A stretch of DNA of 64,000 nucleotides from Azospirillum picis (GTDB lineage Bacteria > Pseudomonadota > Alphaproteobacteria > Azospirillales > Azospirillaceae), in contig NZ_JAGINO010000003.1 in NCBI RefSeq assembly GCF_017876115.1, forward strand, positions 372,001 through 436,000, read 5' to 3'. How positions within the stretch are numbered: position 1 is the stretch's first letter; every line of letters starts with the position of its first letter. The position numbers and the translations under genes are program-made. This document shows, one piece after another, positions 1 to 8,484 of this stretch. Below the pieces are notes generated by a model. It was not told the origin of the DNA. It saw only the letters and a list, made by a program, of their open reading frames with translations, and made no database searches.

Positions 1-284
1 ACCGCACCGTCGGCATCGGGAAGTCCCAGGCAAAGGACCTCGCTGGTAAACGGCCCGATTCTCTTCGCAGGGAAATTGACGACCGCCAGCACCTGCCGGC
101 CCACCAGGTCATCGGCGGCATAGTGGCTGGTGATCTGGGCGGAACTGCGCCGGGTCCCGATCTCGCCCCCGAAATCGATGGTCAGCTTGTAGGCCGGCTT
201 GCGCGCCTCGGGGAAAGGCTCGGCGGCGCGGATGGTGCCGACGCGGATGTCGACCTTGGTAAAGTCGTCGTAGCTGATGGTCAT
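1..284 (-). CDS. csaA: tRNA-binding protein CsaA (3' end outside window)
   Basis: The first 94 residues of a CsaA-type protein are visible; the C-terminal end lies beyond the left edge. CsaA is a small (about 110 aa) dimeric OB-fold protein that binds tRNA and has been described as an export-related chaperone. The family hallmarks are present: the opening [29 protein letters not shown] at residues 24-34 and SSAQIT at 47-52. The ATG at 284 is the natural start because the OB-fold begins directly after it. The gene reads away from the phasin gene and is separated from it by a terminator. The family call is firm; the physiological role is known only from homologues. Confidence 0.9.
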   Translation of the reverse strand, partial: MTISYDDFTKVDIRVGTIRAAEPFPEARKPAYKLTIDFGGEIGTRRSSAQITSHYAADDLVGRQVLAVVNFPAKRIGPFTSEVLCLGLPDADGA

Positions 285-363
285 CGCAGGCTCCGTCCGG
301 TTGAAACGTTGCCGGCAAGGTAGCGCGTGCCGCCGCCCACCGGAACCCGGCGTCTCGCGATCA

Positions 364-405
364 GCAAAACAGAAAGGGGCCGCCGATGGCGACCCCCAGC
401 CCCTG
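364..405 (-). terminator. Intrinsic terminator downstream of the phasin gene
   Basis: Read on the minus strand, a GC-rich hairpin with arms AGGGGC and GCCCCT (plus-strand 399-404 and 375-380) is followed by a T-rich tail (TTCTGTTTT). It begins about 40 bp after the phasin stop codon and would separate phasin transcription from csaA. Confidence 0.6.
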
Positions 406-446
406 AGGCCGCGCGAGGAGCGCGAACCCCCGGTATGCGGACTCTC

Positions 447-881
447 TTACTTCTGCACCTTGGCGATGGCGACCTTGATCTCGTCCAGGCTCTCCGAAAC
501 GCGCTTGGCCAGAATGTCGGCCGCTTCGGTGTTGGACTTGGCGACCATCTCGGTCAGCTCACGGATGTTGGCCAGCGACCTCTCAAAGGCGGTCTTGACG
601 AGATCGGCCTGCTTGGCGGCCTTCTCCTCCGGCGTGCCGGCGACGGTCAGTTCGCCGACGGCGCGGTTGACGTCCTCGGTGACGGTGCGCAGGACCTCGG
701 CCTGGCGGCGCAGGACGGCCTGGAAACCCTCATAGGCAAGCTGGTTGGCGGCGGTGACCGCCTCGATGTTCTTGCGCTGGCTGGCGATGATGGACTCGAC
801 ATCCAGGCCCGGCATCTTCAAGTCACCCATCAGCTTGGACGGATCGAACTCGAGGAAGGGGTTACCGCTCATCTTGGCCAT
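447..881 (-). CDS. Phasin family protein
   Basis: A 144-residue phasin (PHA granule-associated protein). Phasins coat polyhydroxyalkanoate granules in the cytoplasm and control their size and number. The sequence has the typical short N-terminal segment (MAKMSGNPFLEFD) followed by a long amphipathic helical region with SQRKNIEAVTAANQLAYEG near residues 35-53 and a helical C-terminus. No signal peptide is present. I place the start at 881 because GGGGA lies about 8 nt upstream; ATGs further upstream (890 or 944) stay in frame but are less well placed. The gene stands alone with its own sigma-70-like promoter, a PhaR/PhbF-like operator and a terminator, as expected for a PHA-responsive phasin. 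Confidence 0.9.
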   Translation of the reverse strand: MAKMSGNPFLEFDPSKLMGDLKMPGLDVESIIASQRKNIEAVTAANQLAYEGFQAVLRRQAEVLRTVTEDVNRAVGELTVAGTPEEKAAKQADLVKTAFERSLANIRELTEMVAKSNTEAADILAKRVSESLDEIKVAIAKVQK

Positions 882-928
882 GTTTCTCATCCCCAAATCG
901 GTGATTGGGCCCGCTTGCTGTCCGGGCA

Positions 929-943
929 TGTTGCGGCGCAACA
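929..943. promoter_or_regulatory. Candidate PhaR/PhbF operator
   Basis: The perfect 15-bp palindrome TGTTGCGGCGCAACA sits between the predicted -10 box and the phasin start. It fits the TG[N]TGC[N]3GCAA motif that I recall for the PHA regulator PhbF/PhaR. Its position just after the expected transcription start suits a repressor released when PHA is present. The palindrome is seen directly; the regulator is inferred. Confidence 0.6.
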
Positions 944-954
944 TTCAGAGGGCG

Positions 955-983
955 ACTATGCAGAGTGCTGAAAACTTAGTCAA
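955..983 (-). promoter_or_regulatory. Sigma-70-like promoter of the phasin gene
   Basis: On the minus strand a -35 box TTGACT (plus 978-983) and a -10 box CATAGT (plus 955-960) are separated by exactly 17 bp. The predicted start of transcription falls near 948, directly beside the palindrome at 929-943. Confidence 0.6.
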
Positions 984-1038
984 CGCGGTTTTGGCGCCGC
1001 AGCATAGCCCTGACGGGAGCAGCGGCGTCGCTCCCGGA

Positions 1039-1701
1039 TCAAGCGGCTGAGGCCGTGGGATTTTCCGCCGCAGCCCGCCGCCTGCCGGTCCAGCGGCAGA
1101 AGGTCGCGCCCCAGCGCTCGGCACCGCGCAGGGCGTTGTCGAGCGCGGCCATCGTCCGGGACAGGTCGGCGCTGTCGTCGTCGAGGAAGACGCGCATCAC
1201 CCGCGCATGGACCGTGCCGAGCCCGGCGACCAGCGCGGCGCCGCCGCGGCGGTCGGGATCGATGCCGGCGGCACGCAGCATCCAGGCCATGGAGCGGCCG
1301 AAACTGCAGGAGAAGGCCAGCGAGGTCACCGGCTCGGTCGGAAGATCGCGGATCACCGCACGCAATCCCTCGCGGTACGGGCGCAACGCATCGAACCGCC
1401 GCATCATCACGTCGAACAGCCTGTCGCGCTCCGCCTCCGCCGGATCGGGCGTCAGGTCGGCGGCCAGCACCGTGGCGTCGGCCACGCGCGAGACGGCCGC
1501 CAGCAGGTCGGCCCGCCCACGGAAGCGGTGATGGAATCGTGACAGCGGCACGCCTGCGGCCTTGGCGACGTCAAGCAGGCCGACGCGTCGCCAGCCCTTC
1601 TCGGCCGCCAGCCGCATCGCCGCCGCCGCGACCGTGCGGTCCAGGGCGTCCGGATCCAGCGGATCGGTGCGGAAGCTGCTGTCTTCGGGCGTATCGGACA
1701 T
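1039..1701 (-). CDS. TetR-family transcriptional regulator
   Basis: A 220-aa TetR-like regulator. Residues about 20-65 form the helix-turn-helix domain (AAEKGWRRVGLLDVAKAAGVPLSRFHHRF with the gap at the turn), followed by an all-helical ligand/dimer domain with no recognisable ligand signature. The end is basic and low in complexity. ATG at 1701 is preceded by a strong ribosome-binding site (GAGGTGGT). That site is one arm of an inverted repeat, so autoregulation or translational masking is possible. No target gene is obvious next to it; the neighbouring YbaK gene reads in the same direction. Confidence 0.85.
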   Translation of the reverse strand: MSDTPEDSSFRTDPLDPDALDRTVAAAAMRLAAEKGWRRVGLLDVAKAAGVPLSRFHHRFRGRADLLAAVSRVADATVLAADLTPDPAEAERDRLFDVMMRRFDALRPYREGLRAVIRDLPTEPVTSLAFSCSFGRSMAWMLRAAGIDPDRRGGAALVAGLGTVHARVMRVFLDDDSADLSRTMAALDNALRGAERWGATFCRWTGRRRAAAENPTASAA

Positions 1702-1703
1702 CG

Positions 1704-1743
1704 CACCACCTCACACGATAGGAAACCGCTTCATAAGGTGGTG
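1704..1743. repeat. Inverted repeat covering the tetR ribosome-binding site
   Basis: The arms CACCACCT (1704-1711) and AGGTGGTG (1736-1743) are perfect 8-bp complements with a 24-bp spacer. On the tetR strand the promoter-distal arm contains the Shine-Dalgarno sequence, so the repeat could be an operator for the regulator or a hairpin in the leader. Confidence 0.4.
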
Positions 1744-1785
1744 TGTCCGTGGCCGCGCGTCACCCGCAAGGCCGACAATAAGGCA

Positions 1786-2268
1786 TCAGGCCTTGCGCAG
1801 GGTCGCGACCCGGCCGCCCGTCATGCTGGCGAGGTCGGCGGGCGTCAGGCGGAACACGGCATTGGGCGTGCCGGCGGCGGCCCAGATCACCTCCAGCCGC
1901 ATCAGGTCCTCGTCGATCAGCACCAGCGGCGGCACCGCGTGGCCGATCGGGGAAACGCCGCCGATGGCGAACCCGGTCGCCTCGCGGACGAAATCGGGAT
2001 CGGCCCGCTCGATCCTCTCGCCGATCAGGCGGCCGACCGCCTTCTCGTCGACCCGGTTCGCGCCGCTGGCAACCACCAGCACCGGCCTGCCGGTCTCCCG
2101 CGCACGGAAGATCAGGGACTTGGCGATCTGCGCGACACTGCAGCCGACGGCCGCCGCAGCCTCCTCCGAGGTGCGGGTGCTGCCCTGGTGCTCGACGACG
2201 CGGTGGCCGAGGCCAATCGCATCCAGCAGGTCCTGGACGCGCTGCGCCGAGGGGCTCAGTCCCGTCAT
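1786..2268 (-). CDS. YbaK/EbsC-family aminoacyl-tRNA deacylase-like protein
   Basis: A 160-aa single-domain protein of the YbaK/ProX family, which hydrolyses mischarged aminoacyl-tRNA (for example Cys- or Ala-tRNA(Pro)) in trans. Visible family features are HQGSTRTSEEAAAAVGC near residues 27-43, the conserved lysine in AQIAKSLIFRA near 47-57, and GFAIGGVSPIGH near 97-108, which shapes the substrate pocket. The length is normal. It follows proC closely in the same direction and is probably co-transcribed with YbjN and proC. The exact tRNA substrate cannot be read from the sequence. Confidence 0.88.
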   Translation of the reverse strand: MTGLSPSAQRVQDLLDAIGLGHRVVEHQGSTRTSEEAAAAVGCSVAQIAKSLIFRARETGRPVLVVASGANRVDEKAVGRLIGERIERADPDFVREATGFAIGGVSPIGHAVPPLVLIDEDLMRLEVIWAAAGTPNAVFRLTPADLASMTGGRVATLRKA

Positions 2269-2322
2269 CCCGTCCTCCGTCCTTGGCCGCTTGGCCGCTC
2301 CTTCGCTGGCGCCCTGCCGCTC

Positions 2323-3144
2323 TCAGCCGGCCAGTTCACGCGACCGACGCGCGGCGGCGGCGATGGCGGCGGTCATCACCGGCTGCATCCCGTCCGCGGC
2401 CATCAGCACTTCGAGTGCGGCCTGGGTGGTGCCGTTCGGGCTGGTCACCGCCTTGCGCAGGTCGGCAGCCTGCTGCGGCGAGGCATCGAGCAGCGCGCCG
2501 GCGCCGGACACGGTGGCGCGGGCCAGGCGCATCGCCAGATCGGCGGGCAGCCCGGCGGCCTCGCCGGCCTTGGCCATCGCCTCCACCAGGAAGAAGACGT
2601 AGGCCGGACCGCTGCCGGACACCGCGGTGACCGGGTCGAGCAGGCCTTCATCCTCGACCCAGGCGACGTCGCCGACGGCCCGCAGCAACCGGTCGGACAG
2701 CTCGCGCTGGGCGGCGGTGACGCGGGAATTGGGAACGGCGACCGTCATGCCGCGGCCGATGGCGGCCGGCGTGTTGGGCATGGAGCGGACGACGACCGCC
2801 CCCTCCCCCAGCAGCCGCTCGAAATAGGCGATGGTCTTGCCGGCGGCGATCGACAGGAAAACGGTGCCAGGCCGAACGAGGGTACGGTAGGACGGCAGCG
2901 CCCCGTCCATCACCTGCGGCTTGACCGCCAGCACGACCACGTCGGGAACGAAGCCGTCCGGCAGCGCGTCGGCGCCGGACGCCAGGGCCACCAGCGGGTT
3001 GCCCGCCACCGACTCCGGCAGCCCGGCCTGGTCGACCACGACGACGCGCGACGCCATCCCGGCCGCCAGCCAGCCGTCGAGCATCGCCCCGCCCATCTTC
3101 CCGCAGCCCACCAGCAGCAGCGCCGCCCCAGTCCCTTCGGTCAT
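2323..3144 (-). CDS. proC: Pyrroline-5-carboxylate reductase
   Basis: A 273-aa cytoplasmic enzyme making L-proline from 1-pyrroline-5-carboxylate with NAD(P)H, the last step of proline synthesis. The N-terminal Rossmann motif reads LLVGCGKMGGAMLDGW (residues 10-25). The P5CR signature appears near 210-230, with TAVSGSGPAYVFFLVEAM just before it. The length matches the family. It lies 19 bp downstream of the YbjN gene and 54 bp upstream of the YbaK gene on the same strand, which suggests a three-gene operon. Confidence 0.96.
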   Translation of the reverse strand: MTEGTGAALLLVGCGKMGGAMLDGWLAAGMASRVVVVDQAGLPESVAGNPLVALASGADALPDGFVPDVVVLAVKPQVMDGALPSYRTLVRPGTVFLSIAAGKTIAYFERLLGEGAVVVRSMPNTPAAIGRGMTVAVPNSRVTAAQRELSDRLLRAVGDVAWVEDEGLLDPVTAVSGSGPAYVFFLVEAMAKAGEAAGLPADLAMRLARATVSGAGALLDASPQQAADLRKAVTSPNGTTQAALEVLMAADGMQPVMTAAIAAAARRSRELAG

Positions 3145-3163
3145 GGCCCGATCGCCCCTTCGC

Positions 3164-3667
3164 TTACGCTTCGCCCATGGTGTCGAGGATGGCGGCCGAC
3201 ACCGCCTCCGGCGCGGATTTCCCGCCCCAGATCACGAACTGGAAGGCCGGATAGAAGCGCTCGCACTCCGACAGCGCGATCTCCACCAGATCCTCGAGCT
3301 GTTCCACCGCCGCCCCGCGCGATCCGCGCAGCAGCATGGTCTGGCGGAACATCGGCGTGTGCTCCTCCGAGCAGACGTCGAAATGCCCCAGCCACATGCG
3401 GCCATTGACCTCGGCCAGCAGCTCGGCGACGGCGGTCCGGCGGGCGGCCTGGACCTTCATGTCGAACTGGCAGGAGAACTGCATCGCGCTGACGTCGGGC
3501 TGCCAGACGAAATACAGGCGGTAGTCGCACCAGCGCCCGCCGATCTCGACGACCAGCTCATCCTCGCTGGCACGGTCGAACGGCCACTCGTTGGCGGTGA
3601 CGATCTCCTCGACGACATCGAGCGGGTTGTGGGAGGGGGTGGTGGTTTCGACGGCGACTGCCGACAT
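3164..3667 (-). CDS. YbjN domain-containing protein
   Basis: A 167-aa protein with the YbjN fold, similar to type III secretion chaperones (NPLDVVEEIVTANEWPFDRASEDELVVEI near the N-terminus, split by the domain start at about residue 15). The YbjN family is common in alphaproteobacteria, often directly upstream of proC as here; its biochemical role is unknown. No signal peptide or membrane segment is present. GAGG lies about 8 nt before the ATG at 3667. The conserved linkage with proC suggests co-expression but not a function in proline synthesis. Confidence 0.9.
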   Translation of the reverse strand: MSAVAVETTTPSHNPLDVVEEIVTANEWPFDRASEDELVVEIGGRWCDYRLYFVWQPDVSAMQFSCQFDMKVQAARRTAVAELLAEVNGRMWLGHFDVCSEEHTPMFRQTMLLRGSRGAAVEQLEDLVEIALSECERFYPAFQFVIWGGKSAPEAVSAAILDTMGEA

Positions 3668-3846
3668 GTCAGCGTCCTCCTATGAAGGCGCAATGGGCGG
3701 TACCGTGCGGCCGGGCGGGTTGTAGGGCTTACCCGGGCCAATACCCTGGGAAATGGAGAAAAGGCGGCTGCAAGCCGCCGATGCGGCCGCGGCTTACGGC
3801 TGCATGAGCGGCTGCATCGGCGCGGCGGCGCCGGCCGGAAGGACGG

Positions 3847-4227
3847 TCAGGACGCGGAAACGCCCGCGCTGCCGCTGCCTTCGGTCCCTTGCGGCCGCGT
3901 CTGGCCCTCGACCGCTTGGCCTTCGACCTTGGCCGGCAGGCCGGGTTCGGGGACCGGAACCGGCACACGGGCGGCGGTCAGCGACGCGACGGTGGCCTCC
4001 AGTGCGGCCAGCCGCTCGGCCATCGCCTCCTGCTCCTCGCGCGCCTTGGCGGCCATCGCACGGACAGCCTCGTGCTCTTCGCGGCTGACCACGTCCATCC
4101 GCGACAGCACGCGCTCGAGTTGGGCACGAAGCTGGCCCTCGGCCTCTTCGCGCAAGGACGAAAAGGCGCCGAGCGCGCCACCCGCCACACGGGCGAGATC
4201 GTCCAGAATCCTATTATCCACCTGCAT
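3847..4227 (-). CDS. ubiK: Ubiquinone biosynthesis accessory factor UbiK (BMFP family)
   Basis: A 126-aa helical protein. Residues 1-85 match the UbiK/BMFP family: MQVDNRILDDLARVAGGALG at the N-terminus, then a charged amphipathic coiled coil (REEAEGQLRAQLERVL, then REEQEAMAERLAALEA). UbiK assists the Ubi enzymes of the aerobic ubiquinone pathway and can associate with lipids. Residues 86-126 are a Pro/Gly/Ser-rich disordered tail longer than in enterobacterial UbiK. The gene sits between AsmA and YbjN on the same strand with gaps above 100 bp, so it is probably expressed on its own. Confidence 0.85.
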   Translation of the reverse strand: MQVDNRILDDLARVAGGALGAFSSLREEAEGQLRAQLERVLSRMDVVSREEHEAVRAMAAKAREEQEAMAERLAALEATVASLTAARVPVPVPEPGLPAKVEGQAVEGQTRPQGTEGSGSAGVSAS

Positions 4228-4356
4228 CGGCTCTGACTTCCGGTTACCGTCCCGTCATTATGGACGGCGGGAGCGGCGACTTCAACGCCCTTGGCCGTCC
4301 GCCCCCCGACGAAACTGGGCATCCGCAGCATGCCGGCGCCAGGACCGGGTGCGCCG

Positions 4357-7300
4357 TCAGGGCCTTGCGGCATCCTGGCCGAAACGCTCCCGCAGGGCCG
4401 CGAGGTCGAGGGTCTGGGTCGGGGCGTCCCACGGCCCGGCCATGCGCAGGGTCAGCGGCGGCAGGACGCCACCGGCCTTGACGGTCACCGCCAGCCCCAG
4501 GTCGACGCGCTCGTCGGGAAGCGAGATGGTCCCGGTCAGCGTCCCGTCGGCGGGAGCGGTGGTCAGCCGGGCGCCGTCCACACGGACGACGCCGCCGTCG
4601 ATGGTGAAGCGGCCGTCCAGCCGGTCCAGCTTCGTCTCCCCGCCCTGAAGGGCGCCGGCCACGGCCCCCACCACGTCCTGCGTCCGCTCGGCCGCCGACA
4701 GGCGGCCACGCAGGGCGGCGAGGTCGATGCCGCGCAGCACGCCGCCGGTGGCGACGGCACGGCCGCGCCCCTGCAGGCTCTGCACCAGGGCCTTGCCGTG
4801 GCCACGCCCGGACAGGGCCATGTCGAGATCCAGCGCCCCGCCCTCCAGCCCCATGCCGCCGATGCCCGACAGCGCGGAGCCGAGCGCCGCCTTGATCACC
4901 GTGACGTCGGCGTCGATGGCCGGCTCCTGGCCCTGCGGGGCGGACAGCCGGCCGGTCATGCCGATCTGGCCGCCCTGCCATTCCCCGTCGAGTTGCTCCA
5001 GCGTCGCGGTCCCGCCGGCCAGCGTCATGCGCAACGCCGGCCGCTGCAGGCGCTGGCCGCCGAGCGTCAGCGAGGTCGAGGTGAGCGCCAGGCGCCCGTC
5101 CATCCAGCGCAGCCAACCGAGATCGGCCAGCGCGTCGGCCAGCGCATCCGGGGACGAGCCGGCCGCCGCACCGGGCATGCCGGGCTGGCCCGGCCGCTGG
5201 ACGCCGTCCCCGACCAGCGGGGCGTTGCGCAGCCGGTCGAAATCGAGGTCGCCGGTCTGGAGCTCGGCCTCGAAGGCCGGGCGCTCGCCCCGGCGGTCGA
5301 GCAGCAGCTTGCCGCGCACGGGCACGCCGGCCAGCAGCCCCTGGATGTTGCCGAGCGTCGGCGACACCGCCGTTCCGGTCAGCTCGCCGTAGAGGTCGAG
5401 CGACCCGAACGCCCGTGCGAGCCCGCCGTCGGCGAACAGCGCGGCGACCCGTCCCGGCTCGGGATGGATCACGCGCAGCTTCAGGTCGGCGCTCGGCTTG
5501 CGGTCGATGGCGAGGATGGCGCCTCCGGCCTCGATGCTGCCGCCCAGCAGCCCCGCCGTCGCCTCGACGGCCATGCGGTCGCCGTCGCCGGCCAGCCGGG
5601 CCTTGGCACTGAGGGCGCCGAGCCGCTCCGGCGCCGGCAGCCCCGGCGGCCAGGCGACGGCGCGGGGCAGCCCGCCCAGGGACTCCGCCTCGGCGGTCAG
5701 CGACAGGTTGACCCCCTTCAGCGGCGACAGGCTGGCGATCTGGCCGTCGAGCCGCGCGTTCAGACCGGCGACATCCTCCACCTTCGCCTCGCGCACGGTC
5801 AGCGCGCCGCCCGCGATGGTGGCGTCCAGATGCATGCCCTTCACCGGCAGGCCCCCGGCCGTGAGCTGCCCGACGCTCAGGTCCAGGTTCGCGTCCGCCA
5901 CGCCGAGCAGGCGTTGCGCCGACAGGCCCGAATCGGTGGTCGTCGTGCCGCTGCGCGGGCCGCGCGGCGCGGTGACCTGGGCGGGAGCCTGGGTGGGGGA
6001 CTGGGCCGGCTGGCCGGCCGTGCCCTGCCCCGGCTGGCCGGTCCCGGCTGCTGCCGTCTGGTCGCCCGGCAGGTAGCCGTCGAGGTTGAGGCGGTCGAGC
6101 TCCAGCCTGGCCCCGAAGGCCGGCCGGCCGCGATCGACATAGGCGACGGCGCCGCTGAGGCGGCTGCTGTCGAAGCGGAAGTCGAGCCCGGACAGCTCGA
6201 ACCGGTCGGCATGGCCCTGCAGCCGCGCCGACAGCGAGGCGCGGCGCAGGCGGTCGGCGGGGATCGCCGCCATGTCGAGCTTCGCCCACTCCAGCACCGC
6301 CCTCAAATTGTCGGCGTTCGCCTCCATCCGAAGGTCGACGGTGGGCTGGCCGCCCGGGGCGGTGACCTCTCCAGCCGCGACGAAGTCCGAGCCGCCGGGC
6401 AGCAGCGCGCTGATGCGGTCGATGTTCAGCCGGCCGCCGGACAGGCTGGCTTCGACGCGGCCCTGGCGCACCACGCCGCCGTTGTAGCCCATGGCGTCGA
6501 TCGCGACGTCCAGCTTGGCCTCGACGCCGGTCGGCAGCACCACCGACGCCGGCGCCAGCCCGGCGGTCGAGCCTGCCGGCGGCGATGCCGGGGTAGAGGT
6601 CGACGCCGTGCCGGCCGCCGAGCCGCGCGACAGCCAGGAATCGAGGTCGAGGCGGTTGATCGCCAGCGTCAGTTCGGTGCGCGGGTCTTCCCGCCTGGCG
6701 GGATCGCCGACGCGGTAGGTGGCGTTGCCGGTGGCGCGGGTGTCCCCCAGTTGGGCTTCCAGGCCGGAGAAGGTGGCGAGGCTGGTTCCGGCCTCCACCG
6801 TCGCCCGCAGGCTGTAGGGCTGGGCCAGCGCCGCCGGAACGCGGGCATCCAGCAGCTTGGCGAAATCGCCGCCCTCCGCCCGCAGGTCGCCCTGCAGCTT
6901 CGATTCGGAACCGCCGGTCAGGATACCGGCGAAGCGCAGCGTTGCATCGGTTTGCGGCATCGACAGCGTCGCGCGCACCGGCACCGCCGCGCCCTCGGTG
7001 AAGCGGCCGGCGGTCGCCTCGCCGTGCAGCGGCAGCCCGCGCAGCCGGAAATCGCCCTGGAACTGGAAGGGGCCGGTCAGGCTGCCAGCGGCGATCCGGG
7101 CGCTCAGCGCCTCCACCGTCTCGGTGCGGCCGTTGCGGTCGTCACGGTAGATGACGGTGCCGTTGTCGATCATCACCTCGTCGAAGCTGACCGCCGACAC
7201 CAAGTTCTCCGCCGCCCCGAGCCCGTCGTCGGCCCTGGCCCCGGCAATCGCGAGGTCCCAGTTGATCCGGCCGTCCTTCATCACCTCGACCACGAAGGTC

Positions 7301-7632
7301 GGGTCGACCAGGGTGATGCTCTCGACCTGGATGTGGCCGCCCAGCAGCGGCCCGAGCGCCACCCGGGCGTCGAGCTTCTTCAGCCGCACCATGTCGGCCT
7401 CCGCGGCGCCGGGGGCGTTGGCGAGCCGGGCGTCGCGCACCGTCAGCGCCGGGGACGGCAGGAGGGTGAAGCCGACGTCGCCGCGCAGCTCGACCTTGCG
7501 GCCGGTCGCCAGCGACATCCGGTCGGCAATCGCGCCCCGGTAGCTGTTCCAGTCGATCAGGCTGGGTGCCGCCAGAAGCAATCCGGCCAGCACCACCAGC
7601 CCGGCCAGGGCAACGATCAGAATCTTCTTCAC
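4357..7632 (-). CDS. AsmA-family protein
   Basis: A 1091-aa protein anchored by an N-terminal membrane helix (MKKILIVALAGLVVLAGLLL). Residues from about 25 onward contain the AsmA start motif (DWNSYRGAIADRMSLATGRKVELRGDV in two halves). The long beta-rich body ends in a C-terminal AsmA domain, with GRGHGKALVQSLQGRG and GVLRGIDLAAL around 955-985. AsmA-like proteins belong to the bridge-like lipid-transfer group of the periplasm and affect outer-membrane lipid balance. A Pro/Gln/Ala-rich linker near residues 525-560 looks disordered. ATG at 7632 immediately precedes the membrane helix. The upstream neighbour is divergent. Confidence 0.92.
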   Translation of the reverse strand: MKKILIVALAGLVVLAGLLLAAPSLIDWNSYRGAIADRMSLATGRKVELRGDVGFTLLPSPALTVRDARLANAPGAAEADMVRLKKLDARVALGPLLGGHIQVESITLVDPTFVVEVMKDGRINWDLAIAGARADDGLGAAENLVSAVSFDEVMIDNGTVIYRDDRNGRTETVEALSARIAAGSLTGPFQFQGDFRLRGLPLHGEATAGRFTEGAAVPVRATLSMPQTDATLRFAGILTGGSESKLQGDLRAEGGDFAKLLDARVPAALAQPYSLRATVEAGTSLATFSGLEAQLGDTRATGNATYRVGDPARREDPRTELTLAINRLDLDSWLSRGSAAGTASTSTPASPPAGSTAGLAPASVVLPTGVEAKLDVAIDAMGYNGGVVRQGRVEASLSGGRLNIDRISALLPGGSDFVAAGEVTAPGGQPTVDLRMEANADNLRAVLEWAKLDMAAIPADRLRRASLSARLQGHADRFELSGLDFRFDSSRLSGAVAYVDRGRPAFGARLELDRLNLDGYLPGDQTAAAGTGQPGQGTAGQPAQSPTQAPAQVTAPRGPRSGTTTTDSGLSAQRLLGVADANLDLSVGQLTAGGLPVKGMHLDATIAGGALTVREAKVEDVAGLNARLDGQIASLSPLKGVNLSLTAEAESLGGLPRAVAWPPGLPAPERLGALSAKARLAGDGDRMAVEATAGLLGGSIEAGGAILAIDRKPSADLKLRVIHPEPGRVAALFADGGLARAFGSLDLYGELTGTAVSPTLGNIQGLLAGVPVRGKLLLDRRGERPAFEAELQTGDLDFDRLRNAPLVGDGVQRPGQPGMPGAAAGSSPDALADALADLGWLRWMDGRLALTSTSLTLGGQRLQRPALRMTLAGGTATLEQLDGEWQGGQIGMTGRLSAPQGQEPAIDADVTVIKAALGSALSGIGGMGLEGGALDLDMALSGRGHGKALVQSLQGRGRAVATGGVLRGIDLAALRGRLSAAERTQDVVGAVAGALQGGETKLDRLDGRFTIDGGVVRVDGARLTTAPADGTLTGTISLPDERVDLGLAVTVKAGGVLPPLTLRMAGPWDAPTQTLDLAALRERFGQDAARP

Positions 7633-7980
7633 CGGGTTTTTCCGCCTTCCCTGCGACCGGCCTTGTTGTCGGCCGCGCCCCTTTTTCCCATGTCAATGCC
7701 GTCGCCGACGCCGATGCCAGCCGCCCGCTCCGGCAACCGGGACGGGACCGTCCGTACCCCGCCCCGCCGGCGGACCGCCGGGGCCATGGATGCGGCTTCG
7801 GTACCAACCGGCTTCCGACCGGCCCCATCCTTCGGTAAGCTAGCGCCCGCAGAAGAAACAAGCAATTTGGGCAATCCCACGGCGACTCGACCGCCGGCTC
7901 AAATTTTCACCGCCCCGCGGACCGGCCGATGGCGGCCCGCGGCGTCCGATCGCAACAGATCCGCCAACGGAGACCGTGCC
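7633..7980. other. Intergenic region between divergent AsmA and DUF4169 genes
   Basis: About 350 bp. It must hold the promoters of two divergent genes, but I find no convincing -35/-10 pair, operator or hairpin. The only clear signal is a ribosome-binding site (GGAGA) just before 7981. Confidence 0.5.
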
Positions 7981-8163
7981 ATGGGCGACGTGGTCAACCT
8001 CAACCGCTTCCGCAAGAGCCGCGACCGGGCCGAACGCACAAAGGAAGCCGACGCGAATCGGGTCCGATTCGGCCGCACCAAGGCCGAGAAGGACCGTGAC
8101 CGGCTGGAGGCCGACCGGCGGGCCAGGACCCTGGACGGACAGAAGCTGGACGACCCGGCCTGA
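7981..8163 (+). CDS. DUF4169 family protein
   Basis: A 60-residue, highly charged small protein beginning MGDVVNLNRFRKSRDRAER, the hallmark of the DUF4169 family, which is widespread and functionally unknown in alphaproteobacteria. The body is a single Arg/Lys/Asp-rich helix (KAEKDRDRLEADRRARTLDG). No signal peptide or membrane segment is present. ATG at 7981 follows GGAGA at a good distance. It is a single gene with no operon partner. Confidence 0.85.
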   Translation: MGDVVNLNRFRKSRDRAERTKEADANRVRFGRTKAEKDRDRLEADRRARTLDGQKLDDPA

Positions 8164-8484
8164 GAGCGGCTGCGGGCGCATGTCGGCGGCCCCGGCCGGG
8201 ATATATGCCGGTTCGGCTTAGGTAAGCGGAAACCGGACTGTTGGTGGGGCCGATCACCGCGATCTTGTGACCATTGGACGTACAAACAGTTAATTATTGC
8301 GACGATCACGCCACCTGTGTGAGAGTTTCCCCATGAGCGCCGGCGGGCGCACGCCACGGTGGTCATCAAGGTGGTCTTCACGGTGGTCGCATCGGGTCCC
8401 CGATCATAGGGACAGGGCGGCAGGCGGCCATCTTGGGCCACATTCCATGGACTATGGCCATGGCTTATGGGGAGGGCCGTCATC
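8164..8484. other. Intergenic region with a 12-bp tandem repeat
   Basis: About 320 bp before the DUF2189 gene. It contains an AT-rich patch (8282-8300, ACAAACAGTTAATTATTG), three tandem 12-mers at 8358-8393, a small hairpin GTCCC/GGGAC near 8395-8415 and a CCATGG...CCATGG pair near 8446-8463. I see no coding sequence I would defend. Confidence 0.5.
8358..8393. repeat. Three tandem 12-bp repeats, GGTGGTC-led
   Basis: GGTGGTC begins at 8358, 8370 and 8382, giving an exact 12-bp period. The remaining five bases vary (ATCAA, TTCAC, GCATC). The array lies about 95-130 bp upstream of the DUF2189 start and could be a protein-binding site or simple slippage. Confidence 0.55.

Noticed and set aside
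4291..8163. A 1290-codon open frame on the plus strand opposite AsmA
   Set aside because: It is Gln/Arg/Gly-rich without any domain and exactly mirrors a well-supported AsmA gene; such frames are expected at about 70% GC. Only its last 60 codons, the DUF4169 gene, are real.
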